Translations under genes and position numbers: made by a program
Shown: positions 17,408-29,352 of the stretch, in pieces
Layout of the letters: each line of letters begins with the position of its first letter
Position numbering within the stretch: the stretch's first letter is position 1
Notes under the pieces: model-generated
What the model saw: only the letters and a program-made list of their open reading frames with translations
The model's database searches: none
Told to the model about the DNA's origin: nothing
NCBI GenBank assembly: GCA_025059945.1
Contig: JANXDC010000004.1
Span: 372,001 to 436,000, forward strand
Direction of reading: 5' to 3'
Source: Bacteroidota bacterium
Lineage (GTDB): Bacteria; Bacteroidota; Rhodothermia; JANXDC01
DNA: 64,000 bases

Positions 17408-17956
17408 ATGCAGCTGTGGCGTTCTGTATCCATGCGTCTTGCCCTGCTGGCGGCCATCTGCTCCGGCCAGGTCGCCTGGCTTTTGTATGGGCCTCAGGTG
17501 GCCGAGCAGGTCGCGCGCGCGCGCCTGGCCGCGTGGTTTCGCGCTCAAGCCCTTCAAGTGGATGCGGCTTTTGAGCAGGCTCTTGAGAAGGCCCTGGAGC
17601 GTACGCGGGATCCTGAAGCTCTTCCGGGCGCCTTCGAGGAAGCCTACCGCAGCCTACGGCCAAAGGATCACCCGGCGCGCTATTTCCGCCAGGACTTCTG
17701 GGATTTACCCCCAGAGGCGTCTTTAGAGGAGTTGCTGCGCGCTCGCGCCCATCGCTTCGGGGCACCCCAGCCCCCTATGGCTCTTTTGTTGGGATTCATG
17801 GCGAGTTTCTCGGGGAGCGCAAGCGCACAGGGAGCCGTTGCTGCGGATCCGGTCTTCAAGGCGTCAGCCGATCCGATCCGCATGCTTCCCGCCATAGCAC
17901 ATCCTTTACCTCTTCTTCGCTGGTTTTTAGGTAGCCTTTGTCCCCGCGCCCCGTAA
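17408..17956 (+). CDS. Hypothetical exported or membrane-anchored protein
   Basis: 182 residues, family not recognised. It starts with a basic stretch and a hydrophobic segment (MRLALLAAICSGQVAWLLYG) that could be a signal peptide or anchor. An Arg/Ala/Glu-rich helical section follows (about 35-85), then a Pro/Ala-rich C-terminal half containing LLLGFMASFSGSASAQG. Codon use matches the neighbours and the opposite strand has nothing better, so I believe it is coding. The start is ambiguous: ATG 17408 and ATG 17432 are in frame and neither has a clear ribosome-binding site. It stands alone between the SDR and secD. Confidence 0.55.
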   Translation: MQLWRSVSMRLALLAAICSGQVAWLLYGPQVAEQVARARLAAWFRAQALQVDAAFEQALEKALERTRDPEALPGAFEEAYRSLRPKDHPARYFRQDFWDLPPEASLEELLRARAHRFGAPQPPMALLLGFMASFSGSASAQGAVAADPVFKASADPIRMLPAIAHPLPLLRWFLGSLCPRAP

Positions 17957-18032
17957 GCCCGTCTTTTGCCCTAAACCGTCTATGTAGCCTGTTGCGAAAA
18001 GAATCGGCCTACATCGAGGGGGAAAACGGGAC

Positions 18033-19853
18033 ATGAAAGGCAACCTACAGCTGCGTTGGGCGCTGATCGGGCTTCTGGTGGGCCTATCGCTGTACTTTCT
18101 ATGGCCCACCTACCAGTGGGGGCGTGAGCAGCAGAAGCTCGCCTCTCTGCGGGGCCAAGACAGCCTGCGCTACGTGGAGCAAAACCGACAGCGCATACAG
18201 AGGCTGCGCGAGAAGTCTCTGAAGCTCGGGCTGGATCTGCAGGGGGGCATGCACGTAACGCTCGAAGTGGGGGTTGCGGAGCTGATCCGAAACCTCGCCT
18301 TAGAGCGCGACTCCACGTTAGAGGCCGCTCTCCAGGAGGCCGTGCAGCGGGCCCGGACGGGCGACGTGTCTATTATCGATGAATTCGTGCGTGCCTTTGA
18401 GCGGCGCGATCCGGACGGCCGGCTCAGCCGATACTTCCGCAATGAGGCGGCCCGCATTACGCGCACCAGCTCCAACGCCGAGGTGGCCGCCTGGCTCAAC
18501 AAGGAGGCCGAGGAGGCCGTCAATCGCGCCATTCAGATCATCCGCACCCGGGTGGATCGCTTCGGAGTTGCCGAGCCCTCTATTCAGAAACAAGGCACCC
18601 GCCGGATCGTGGTCGAGCTTCCCGGGGTGGACGATGAGGAGCGCGTGCGCAACCTCCTGCGGGGCACGGCCCGTCTGGAGTTCCGGCTCATGGCGGATCC
18701 CACAGAGCTGCAGGCGTCTGTGCAGCAGATCATCAACTTCCTGCACGCCGAGGCCCGAGGCGATACGCTTGCGGGGGATACAACGGGGCTGGATCCGGCT
18801 CGACATCCCCTGCTCTCCGTTATGCAGCCCATAGGCGGGGTCGTGATCGGGGCCGTGGCCTTACAGGATACGGCCAAGGTGAACGCGATCTTCCGCCGAC
18901 CCGAGATCCGGCGCCTGCTTCCGCGTGGGGTTGTGCCCTTGTGGACGGCCGATGCCCAGGCGACCGATCCCCAAAAAGGCCCCCTACTGTACTTGTTGGC
19001 CGTGCGCGAGCAGGTGGAACTCACCGGCGAGGTGCTCACGGAGGCGAGCGTGAGCTTCGATCCGGCCACCAACCGGCCCGAGGTGCTCATGAGCATGAAC
19101 GCCGAGGGGGCCCGAATCTGGGCCCGCCTGACGGGGGCCAACATCGGCAAGCCCATCGCCATCGTGCTGGACGACTACGTCTACTCCTGGCCCACCGTGC
19201 AGACCCGCATCACGGGGGGGCGCTCCTCCATTACGGGGCTGCGGGATCTGAAGGAGGCCGAAGATATCGTGATCATCCTCAAATCGGGCGCCCTGCCCGC
19301 CCCGGTTACGATCGTAGAGGAGCGTACCGTGGGTCCGACGTTGGGTCGGGAGTCCATTCAATCCGGCCTCTATGCGGGCCTCATTGGGCTTTTGCTGGTG
19401 GCGCTCTTTATGTTCGTCTATTATCGCACTGGGGGCCTGACGGCCAACGTGGCGCTGCTGCTCAACATCTTGTTCATTCTGGGCTTTATGGCCGGCTTTG
19501 GGGCCACGCTCACCCTGCCCGGGATCGCCGGCATCGTGCTCACGATCGGCATGGCCGTTGACGCCAATGTGCTCATCTACGAGCGCATCCGCGAAGAGCT
19601 CGACGGCGGCCGTACGCTGAAGGCCGCCATGAACGTGGGCTATCAGAAGGCCATGAGCTCGATCATCGACGCCAACCTGACGACCTTCTTTACGGGCGCG
19701 ATTTTGTACAGCTTCGGCACTGGCCCCATTCAAGGCTTTGCCATCACGCTCATGGCCGGCATCGTGTCGTCGCTGTTTACGGCTATTTTTGTGACGCGCA
19801 CGATCTTCGAGTACATGCTCGCCCGCGGTCGGACCCAGATCAGCTTCGGCTAA
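18033..19853 (+). CDS. secD: Protein translocase subunit SecD
   Basis: 606 residues. An N-terminal helix (WALIGLLVGLSLYFLWPTY) precedes the KLGLDLQGGMHVTLEV start of the periplasmic P1 domain. The C-terminal part has five helices with the RND-type motifs PTLGRESIQSGL, GLTANVALLLNI, GIVLTIGMAVDANVLIYERI and REELDGGRTLKAA. SecD and SecF use the proton gradient to pull preproteins through SecYEG. An in-frame stop separates it from secF, so the pair is not fused. The sequence DRFGVAEPSIQKQGTRRIVV is standard P1 base. Confidence 0.97.
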   Translation: MKGNLQLRWALIGLLVGLSLYFLWPTYQWGREQQKLASLRGQDSLRYVEQNRQRIQRLREKSLKLGLDLQGGMHVTLEVGVAELIRNLALERDSTLEAALQEAVQRARTGDVSIIDEFVRAFERRDPDGRLSRYFRNEAARITRTSSNAEVAAWLNKEAEEAVNRAIQIIRTRVDRFGVAEPSIQKQGTRRIVVELPGVDDEERVRNLLRGTARLEFRLMADPTELQASVQQIINFLHAEARGDTLAGDTTGLDPARHPLLSVMQPIGGVVIGAVALQDTAKVNAIFRRPEIRRLLPRGVVPLWTADAQATDPQKGPLLYLLAVREQVELTGEVLTEASVSFDPATNRPEVLMSMNAEGARIWARLTGANIGKPIAIVLDDYVYSWPTVQTRITGGRSSITGLRDLKEAEDIVIILKSGALPAPVTIVEERTVGPTLGRESIQSGLYAGLIGLLLVALFMFVYYRTGGLTANVALLLNILFILGFMAGFGATLTLPGIAGIVLTIGMAVDANVLIYERIREELDGGRTLKAAMNVGYQKAMSSIIDANLTTFFTGAILYSFGTGPIQGFAITLMAGIVSSLFTAIFVTRTIFEYMLARGRTQISFG

Positions 19854-19885
19854 CCGATATGCGATAGAAGAGGAGCCACCCGAAC

Positions 19886-20842
19886 ATGCGGTTTTTCCGA
19901 AACCCCAACATCGATTTTATCGGCATCCGCCGCTACGGGTACCTGTTTTCGGGTCTGACGTTGGTGACGGGGGTGCTGTTTGTGCTTATCGGCGGGCTGC
20001 ATTACGGCATCGACTTCAAAGGCGGCAAAGAGTACATCGTACGCTTCGATCGGCCCCGGGGCGTGGCCGAAGTACGAGGGGTTCTCACAGCGGCCCTCGG
20101 TAAGCAGCCCGAAGTGAAGACCTACGGAGATGAACGCACGCTGCTGATCCGCACAGACGTGGAGGGGGACCTCAACGAGCTCCAGGCCCGCATCGTGGGC
20201 GCGCTGGAGCGCACGCAGCTCGACAGTCGACCCCAGGTGCTCAGCACGAGCATCGTCGGACCCCGTTTCGCGGCGGACCTGCGCCGAGGGGCCCTGTATT
20301 CGGCCATCGGCTCGCTTATCGTGATCTTTCTTTACATCATGATCCGTTTCGAATGGCGCTACGCCGTCGGGGCCCTGCTTACGCTGGCGCACGACGTGCT
20401 CGTGGTGCTCGGGCTGTTTACGATCCTGGAGCCCATCACGCCCTTTTCGATCGAGATCAGCCAGACGATCATCGCCGCCTTTTTGACCATCATCGGCTAT
20501 TCCGTAAACGATACGGTGATTGTCTACGATCGCATCCGGGAATATCGCAACGTGTTCAAGACCGAACGTCTTGATGTGCTCATCAATCGCGCCATCAACG
20601 CGACGCTGAGCCGCACCATCATCACCTCCGGGACCACGTTGCTTGTGATCTTGGTGCTTTTTATTTTGGGCGGTGAAGCGCTGCGGGGTTTTGCCTTTGC
20701 GCTCTTTTTGGGCATCGGACTGGGCACCTATTCCTCGATTTTCGTCTCCAGCCCTATCGTCTACGAGTTATACCAATATCAGCAGCGCAAAGCGGCCGCC
20801 GTTTTGCCGGCCCGCGCGGCGGCAGTGCGGGTGCGAAAATGA
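19886..20842 (+). CDS. secF: Protein translocase subunit SecF
   Basis: 318 residues with six membrane helices. YGIDFKGGKEYIVRFD opens the first periplasmic domain. STSIVGPRFAADLRRGALYS, ALLTLAHDVLVVLGLF and FLTIIGYSVNDTVIVYDRIR are signature SecF segments, the last carrying the conserved Asp. It follows secD by 32 bases and must act in the same complex. Confidence 0.97.
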   Translation: MRFFRNPNIDFIGIRRYGYLFSGLTLVTGVLFVLIGGLHYGIDFKGGKEYIVRFDRPRGVAEVRGVLTAALGKQPEVKTYGDERTLLIRTDVEGDLNELQARIVGALERTQLDSRPQVLSTSIVGPRFAADLRRGALYSAIGSLIVIFLYIMIRFEWRYAVGALLTLAHDVLVVLGLFTILEPITPFSIEISQTIIAAFLTIIGYSVNDTVIVYDRIREYRNVFKTERLDVLINRAINATLSRTIITSGTTLLVILVLFILGGEALRGFAFALFLGIGLGTYSSIFVSSPIVYELYQYQQRKAAAVLPARAAAVRVRK

Positions 20843-20866
20843 CCACTTAGCCCAAGAGGTCCGTCC

Positions 20867-21217
20867 ATGACGTTCGACGTACAGGAGCGTTACAACGCTA
20901 TCGTGATCGAGCTCAAAGGCGACGTGCTCGGGGGTCCGGATGGGGCCAAGCTCATCGAAAAGCTTCATGAGCTGCGCGATCAGGGCAAAAAGAACATCGT
21001 CGTGGACCTAGGTAAAGTACGTTTCATGAACAGCTCCGGCCTGGGCATGCTCATCGCCGCTCTGACCACGATGCGCAACGCCGGCGGCGATCTCAAGATC
21101 GCCCGCGCCACGGAACGTATCCAGAGCCTGCTAGTGGTCACGAAGCTTATCACGATCTTCGAACACTACGCATCGGTCGAGGAGGCCGTGGCCAGCTACG
21201 GCCAAGTAGCCGATTGA
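20867..21217 (+). CDS. STAS-domain anti-sigma factor antagonist-like protein
   Basis: 116 residues, a single STAS domain. The phosphorylation loop VRFMNSSGLGMLIAA (Ser56/Ser57) is intact, so it can in principle be switched by a serine kinase of the SpoIIAB/RsbW type. DLGKVRF and the C-terminal IFEHYASVEEAVASY are family-typical. No kinase, phosphatase or cognate sigma factor is next to it; it lies 24 bases after secF and before a terminator. It may belong to a partner-switching system encoded elsewhere, or control a transporter or chemotaxis-like complex. Confidence 0.85.
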   Translation: MTFDVQERYNAIVIELKGDVLGGPDGAKLIEKLHELRDQGKKNIVVDLGKVRFMNSSGLGMLIAALTTMRNAGGDLKIARATERIQSLLVVTKLITIFEHYASVEEAVASYGQVAD

Positions 21218-21237
21218 CCGCACAGGACCTCATGTGG

Positions 21238-21265
21238 GGCTGCGCGTTATGCGCGCAGCCTTTTC
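21238..21265 (+). terminator. Intrinsic terminator between the STAS gene and purA
   Basis: GGCTGCGCG at 21238-21246 pairs perfectly with CGCGCAGCC at 21252-21260 around a five-base loop, followed by TTTTC. It probably ends the sec-STAS transcript 20 bases after the STAS stop and just before purA. Confidence 0.7.
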
Positions 21266-21279
21266 TGTGTGCGAAAACC

Positions 21280-22557
21280 ATGAGCGCGACGGTGCTGATT
21301 GGCGCCCAATGGGGCGATGAGGGCAAGGGTAAGATCGTTGATCTGCTGAGTCCCGAATTCGACATCGTGGCCCGCTATCAGGGGGGTGCTAACGCGGGGC
21401 ACACGGTAATCTTTGGGGATCAGACGGTCGTGCTGCACCAGATCCCGTCGGGGATCTTCCATCCCCACGTGCGCTGCGTGATCGGAAACGGAGTCGTGAT
21501 CGATCCTGCGGCGCTGCTGGAGGAGATCCAGACCCTCGAATCCCTGGGCGTGCGCACCCTGGGCAGGCTGTTTATCAGCCACATGGCCCACCTGATCATG
21601 CCCTATCATAAGCTGTTGGACGAGGTGGGCGAAGAGGTGCGCGGACCGGAGCGCGTGGGCACCACAGGCCGCGGCATCGGTCCGGCCTACGTGGACAAGT
21701 TCGCCCGAACCGGCATTCGGGTTGTGGACCTGCTCGACCGGGACGTGCTGTGCCGCAAGCTGCGCGCCAACCTTGAGGCCAAAAACGAGCTGCTGCGCCG
21801 CTTGTACGGGCGGGAGCCGCTCGACGTGGAGGCCATCATCGAGCAATACGTGGCCTTCGACCGAATGATCGATCCTTATGTGACGAACACGGTCGAACTG
21901 CTCAACGACGCCCTTGAGCAGGGACAGCGCCTGCTGCTAGAGGGAGCCCAGGGGGCGTTATTGGATGTGGATTTCGGCACGTATCCGTTTGTAACGGCTT
22001 CGCATCCGACCGCCGGAGGGGCCTGCACGGGGCTGGGCATCCCCCCTACGGCCATTCGGCGCGTGATCGGCGTCATCAAAGCCTACACGACCCGCGTGGG
22101 CAACGGGCCCTTCCCGACGGAAATCCGGGGCGAGCTCGGAGAACGGCTTCGTCAGTGGGGCTCCGAGTACGGGGCCACGACGGGCCGGCCCCGCCGCACG
22201 GGGTGGCTGGATCTGGTCAGCCTGCGGCACGCCGTGCGCGTCAACGGCATACAGGAGATCGCGCTGACAAAGCTCGACGTGCTTGACCCTCTGGCCGAAA
22301 TCCCTGTTTGCGTGGCCTATCGGATCGGGAACAAGACCACCACCGTCTTCCCCGTAGACGTGCAGACGCTTGAACGCGTCGAACCCGTCTACGAAGTGCT
22401 GCCCGGCTGGCAGACGAGCACAGCCGGGGTGACAAATGTTACGGCGTTGCCGGATCGGGCGCGCGCCTACGTGGCCTTCATCTCCGATTGGCTCCGGCTC
22501 CCCGTGCGCTGGATTTCCACCGGGCCCAAACGGGAGCAGACGATCCCATGTGCGTAG
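21280..22557 (+). CDS. purA: Adenylosuccinate synthetase
   Basis: 425 residues. The N-terminal VLIGAQWGDEGKGKIVDLL has the GDEGKGK phosphate loop. GGANAGHTV with the catalytic His, QIPSGIFHP, GTTGRGIGPAYVDK, EGAQGALLDVDFGTYPFVTAS, and GRPRRTGWLDL with ALTKLDVLD complete the family signatures. It joins IMP and aspartate to adenylosuccinate in AMP synthesis. ATG 21280 gives the conserved N-terminus; the upstream in-frame codons lie in the terminator. Confidence 0.97.
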   Translation: MSATVLIGAQWGDEGKGKIVDLLSPEFDIVARYQGGANAGHTVIFGDQTVVLHQIPSGIFHPHVRCVIGNGVVIDPAALLEEIQTLESLGVRTLGRLFISHMAHLIMPYHKLLDEVGEEVRGPERVGTTGRGIGPAYVDKFARTGIRVVDLLDRDVLCRKLRANLEAKNELLRRLYGREPLDVEAIIEQYVAFDRMIDPYVTNTVELLNDALEQGQRLLLEGAQGALLDVDFGTYPFVTASHPTAGGACTGLGIPPTAIRRVIGVIKAYTTRVGNGPFPTEIRGELGERLRQWGSEYGATTGRPRRTGWLDLVSLRHAVRVNGIQEIALTKLDVLDPLAEIPVCVAYRIGNKTTTVFPVDVQTLERVEPVYEVLPGWQTSTAGVTNVTALPDRARAYVAFISDWLRLPVRWISTGPKREQTIPCA

Positions 22558-22574
22558 CAGGCTTCTCGGCGGAG

Positions 22575-23330
22575 GAGCACCAGCCAGGAGCGTTCCGTCT
22601 ACCGGGGGGTTGGCATTGTTTGGATTGTGCCCGTCTGTCTCCGCTTTCCCCGCTCTATAGAAGCGGCCGGTATCGCCGCCTTGGACAACACGCGGGCCCT
22701 GGTGCATCGCATCCGAGCAGTTCTTCCGCGATGCCGAGCGGGTCCGAGAGCGCTTTGCCCCCTTGCCAGATCTTATCGAGGCCGATCGGATAGCCATTTT
22801 GCCCTGTGTTTCGATAGCATGGCGATCGTGGTCCGCAACGTGCCCCTAAGAAGGGACAAGAGATCGTAATCAGTTCCCCAGTAACCTCTATCCCGTAGCG
22901 GCATCTAGCCCAGGACAGGGGCGCGCCCGCGCTTGTGGTGCTTCCAGAAGGCGCTCCTGATCGCGGGGCCGGAAGATTCCACGCCTCGAAATACCGGCAA
23001 ACCCATCGCCCCGGCGGTGCGCGCCGTGTTGTCGTTTCTGTTACATTTTTGGAAGCCGAGTGCCGTCACGCAGCACACCCAGGCCCTCTTGGCCCCGCTC
23101 TGGAGGGTGTTTCGGAACTGGAGCTGCGACTGGGACTCTGAGCCATATCGAGTTCCTCCCTCTCTTTGGATTGCGCCTTCCGTCTACTGAGCAGGCGCGG
23201 GCGTTGGCCAGCGCGCTATGCAGGTGTCGCGTTTTTATCTCCGCACGAGGTAGAACGCTACGCATCTGTCCGCATCCGTACAACACGACGCACGCCGACA
23301 TGGGGCGCTTCTTCAAGGATTGGGAGAGGT
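22575..23330 (+). pseudogene. Decayed class V (PLP) aminotransferase, frameshifted and internally deleted
   Basis: No single frame is open, but fragments in all three frames line up in order with the class V aminotransferase / cysteine-desulfurase-like family. QPGAFRLPGGWHCLDCARLS lies at about 22581, SIEAAGIAALDNTRALV at 22654, SEQFFRDAERVRERF to ADRIAILPC at 22712-22805, MAIVVRNVPLR at 22819, GQEIVIS at 22854, QFPSNLYP at 22871 and LAQDRGAPALVVLPEG near 22903. KPIAPAVRAVLSFLL leads to TQHTQALLAPL near 22998-23100, and LFGLRLPSTEQARALASALC leads to RVFISARGRTLRICPHPYNT near 23162-23300. QFPSNLYP is a hallmark of the family. At least seven frameshifts are needed. The section that should carry the PLP lysine, perhaps 120-150 residues, is missing near 22975. 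It cannot make a functional enzyme. Confidence 0.8.
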
Positions 23331-23484
23331 TTTGGGGGGCAAAAGTTGCCCCGTATGCAAACGTTTCTGCAATCTATCGGGCCGAATCTCTCCTCCTATG
23401 CGGGCTAATCGACCGCAAGGGGGAGGTGCTGAGGGTTCTGGCATAGTCCTTGTTTACCGCCTGTTCGGGTTGGGAGTCCGCCAT

Positions 23485-24099
23485 ATGCATAGCCGATGGA
23501 TATTGCTCATCGGGATCGTGGGGCTCATCGTCCTGATGGCTCTGGCTTATCTGGCCGTACAGCTTGAGGACCAGCGTTTGGCGCGCGCTCCGACGGGGGG
23601 GCAGACCGGGGTGGCACAGCCGTCCCCGGCGCCGTCGGCTGTGCTCGATGCGCAGGTGGGGGTTCCCTTAAGATCTTCTGAGGCTCCCCCGGAGAGTGTG
23701 CAGGTGTTTACCCCTTCGCCTTCGGGGGTTGGACCCGCAGCCTCGGGCGGCGGTATGGAGCAAGCCCTGCAGACGGCTCCGGAACCAGCGCGCCCGGCTG
23801 GGTCGGCTGAGCTGGCCGCCATCGAGGCGCTTATACAAGAGGCCCACCGGCGCTTTGAGCCCCAGCAGGCCATGCTCGGCCCCTCCATTGTGGAGCCCCT
23901 TAAGCGGGCCGCAGCGCAGCTTATGGCCTGGCGCCAACCTGTGCTTCTGGAGGTGCAGGCCCCGTCCGCCACTTTAGCGCAAGAGCGCGCCTGGGCGCTT
24001 CGGGATTATCTAGTGGTGCGCGGTGTGGACCCTAACCTAATTCGGTACGTCCACGGGCAGGGACCGGAAGGGGTCCGGCTTAAGGTGGCTTACAGGTAA
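23485..24099 (+). CDS. Envelope protein with N-terminal anchor and OmpA-like C-terminus
   Basis: 204 residues. A transmembrane anchor (WILLIGIVGLIVLMALAYLA) leads to a Pro/Ser/Gly-rich linker (about 30-105). The C-terminal 100 residues resemble a reduced OmpA-like domain: VLLEVQAPSATLAQERAWAL then RDYLVVRGVDPNLIRYVHGQ, the position where OmpA domains have RAxxVxxYLxxxGVxxxRIxxxGxG. The canonical peptidoglycan-binding Asp and Arg are not both clear, so binding is uncertain. GGGAG eight bases before ATG 23485 sets the start. The small coiled-coil membrane protein follows 15 bases later and is probably co-transcribed. It could link the inner membrane to the cell wall. Confidence 0.6.
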   Translation: MHSRWILLIGIVGLIVLMALAYLAVQLEDQRLARAPTGGQTGVAQPSPAPSAVLDAQVGVPLRSSEAPPESVQVFTPSPSGVGPAASGGGMEQALQTAPEPARPAGSAELAAIEALIQEAHRRFEPQQAMLGPSIVEPLKRAAAQLMAWRQPVLLEVQAPSATLAQERAWALRDYLVVRGVDPNLIRYVHGQGPEGVRLKVAYR

Positions 24100-24113
24100 A
24101 AGGGAGAAGGCTT

Positions 24114-24374
24114 ATGCCCTTCTGGCAATTGGCCCTGTTTCTTGTCGGGGCCTTTCTAATCGGATTCGCCACGGGTTTTCTGTTCTGGCGTCTTTTCGCC
24201 GCCGAGCGGCTGGAGCAAGTCAGGCACCTGCACTGGGAGATCGCCAAGCGGGATCGCGCCATCCGCGAGCTGCAGCTTCGCTTAAAGCGCCTGACGGCGC
24301 TGGCGGATCTAGGCGAGGGGGAAGCTGAGGAAGGCGAGTGGGCCTCCGCCGAAAGCCAAAAGCCGGCCGCGTAG
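24114..24374 (+). CDS. Small membrane protein with coiled-coil tail
   Basis: 86 residues. One glycine-rich transmembrane helix at about 4-27 (FWQLALFLVGAFLIGFATGF) is followed by a basic/acidic heptad stretch at about 33-65 (VRHLHWEIAKRDRAIRELQL) that should form a cytoplasmic coiled coil, and then an acidic, Ala-rich tail. The layout recalls LapA-like or ZapG/YhcB-like small envelope proteins, but I do not recognise the family. GGGAGAAGG precedes the ATG. It lies between the OmpA-like protein and moaA. Confidence 0.6.
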   Translation: MPFWQLALFLVGAFLIGFATGFLFWRLFAAERLEQVRHLHWEIAKRDRAIRELQLRLKRLTALADLGEGEAEEGEWASAESQKPAA

Positions 24375-24443
24375 TCGGATTGCGTCCCTCTTGATCCGGG
24401 ATACCCGGGTGTGTATTTTCCCTTCCCAACCCGGGATACGCTC

Positions 24444-25448
24444 ATGAACGCCGATCGGCCGGTGCATCCGGCGCTTGTCGACCCGTTTGGGCGCGCGCAT
24501 ACGTATCTGCGCATCTCCCTTACGGAGCGTTGCAATCTGCGCTGTCTGTACTGCATGCCCGAAGAGGGCGTGGCCCTGAAGCCTCGGCAGGAGCTGCTTA
24601 CGCTAGAGGAGATCTATCGGCTGGCCACCTTGTTTGTGCGGCTCGGGGTGAAAAAAATCCGCCTCACGGGCGGCGAGCCGCTGGTGCGCAAGGGGGTCGA
24701 AACGCTCATCTCCTGGCTTCGGGGTATCGAAGGGCTGCAGACGATTGCGCTCACCACCAACGGGTTGCTCCTCAAAGAGCGGCTTGCCGCCCTGCACCAG
24801 GCGGGCTTGGATCAACTCAACATCAGCCTGGACACCTTCGATCCCGTTAAGTTTCGGCTCATCACGCGGCGCTCGGGTCTGGAGCTTGTGCTGGAGGCCA
24901 TTGAGCTGGCCTTGGCCCTCGGCTACCGGCCCAAGATCAACTGCGTGGTGCTGCGCGGCATTAACGACGAGGAGGTGCTGGATTTCGTCGCCTTTACGCG
25001 CGATCGGCCCGTAGAGGTGCGCTTTATCGAGTACATGCCCTTTCTGGGCAACGGCTGGTCCGTGGAACGGCTTGTGCCGTATGTCGAGCTGTTGGAGCGG
25101 ATTCAGGCCGTCTACGAACTAGAGCGCTGTCCCGAACAGAGTCCGCACGAGACGGCCAAGCGCTTTCGGGTTCCGGGCTTTCGGGGCTCGATCGGCTTTA
25201 TCAGTTCCATGACAGATCACTTCTGCTCTGGCTGCAACCGGCTGCGCATCACGGCCGACGGGCACTTGAAGGTCTGTCTTCTGGGCCCGCACGAGGTCAG
25301 CCTGCGCGACGCCTTGCGCGCCGGCGCAACCGAGGAGGAGCTGACGGCGCTGATCGCCGCCGCCGTTGCGCGCAAGCAGGCCCAACACGCCGGCCTCGGC
25401 GATCTGGTGCACGTCCCTAACCGTCCCATGATCCTCATAGGGGGCTAA
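24444..25448 (+). CDS. moaA: GTP 3',8-cyclase MoaA (molybdenum cofactor synthesis)
   Basis: 334 residues, radical-SAM enzyme. The N-terminal 4Fe-4S cysteines are in ERCNLRCLYCMPE (C30, C34, C37), and the SAM-binding GGEPL follows in KIRLTGGEPLVRKG. The second cluster is in CSGCNRLRITADGHLKVC. The protein ends in Gly-Gly, the exact C-terminus that MoaA needs inserted in its active site. It makes 3',8-cyclo-GTP, first step of molybdopterin synthesis. ATG 24444 has GGGA seven bases upstream. No other moa/moe gene is in view. Confidence 0.96.
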   Translation: MNADRPVHPALVDPFGRAHTYLRISLTERCNLRCLYCMPEEGVALKPRQELLTLEEIYRLATLFVRLGVKKIRLTGGEPLVRKGVETLISWLRGIEGLQTIALTTNGLLLKERLAALHQAGLDQLNISLDTFDPVKFRLITRRSGLELVLEAIELALALGYRPKINCVVLRGINDEEVLDFVAFTRDRPVEVRFIEYMPFLGNGWSVERLVPYVELLERIQAVYELERCPEQSPHETAKRFRVPGFRGSIGFISSMTDHFCSGCNRLRITADGHLKVCLLGPHEVSLRDALRAGATEEELTALIAAAVARKQAQHAGLGDLVHVPNRPMILIGG

Positions 25449-25457
25449 GCCGCCACT

Positions 25458-25474
25458 GGAACCGGTTCGGTTCC
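25458..25474. other. Perfect hairpin after moaA, no T tract
   Basis: GGAACCG, loop GTT, CGGTTCC: a perfect seven-base stem ten bases after the moaA stop. The absence of a T run makes it a weak intrinsic terminator at best. It may stabilise the mRNA end or act with Rho. Confidence 0.4.
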
Positions 25475-25523
25475 CGTGCGTACTTTGCGGCGGCTTTGGG
25501 CTCTTTAGCAGAGGATCATCGAC

Positions 25524-29275
<3,752 letters not shown>

Positions 29276-29352
29276 GGCGAGCCGCCTCCGCGTCGCTTGC
29301 GGTCCGCCGACCTTGAGCCAAGCCCAGAGGGCGCGAAAGGGGAGCAAAACGC

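Noticed and set aside
18984-19733. 249-codon minus-strand frame opposite secD
   Set aside because: Antisense shadow of a highly conserved gene in GC-rich DNA.
23333-23352. GGGGCAA/TTGCCCC hairpin considered as a terminator after the pseudogene
   Set aside because: No T tract follows and no functional gene ends there.
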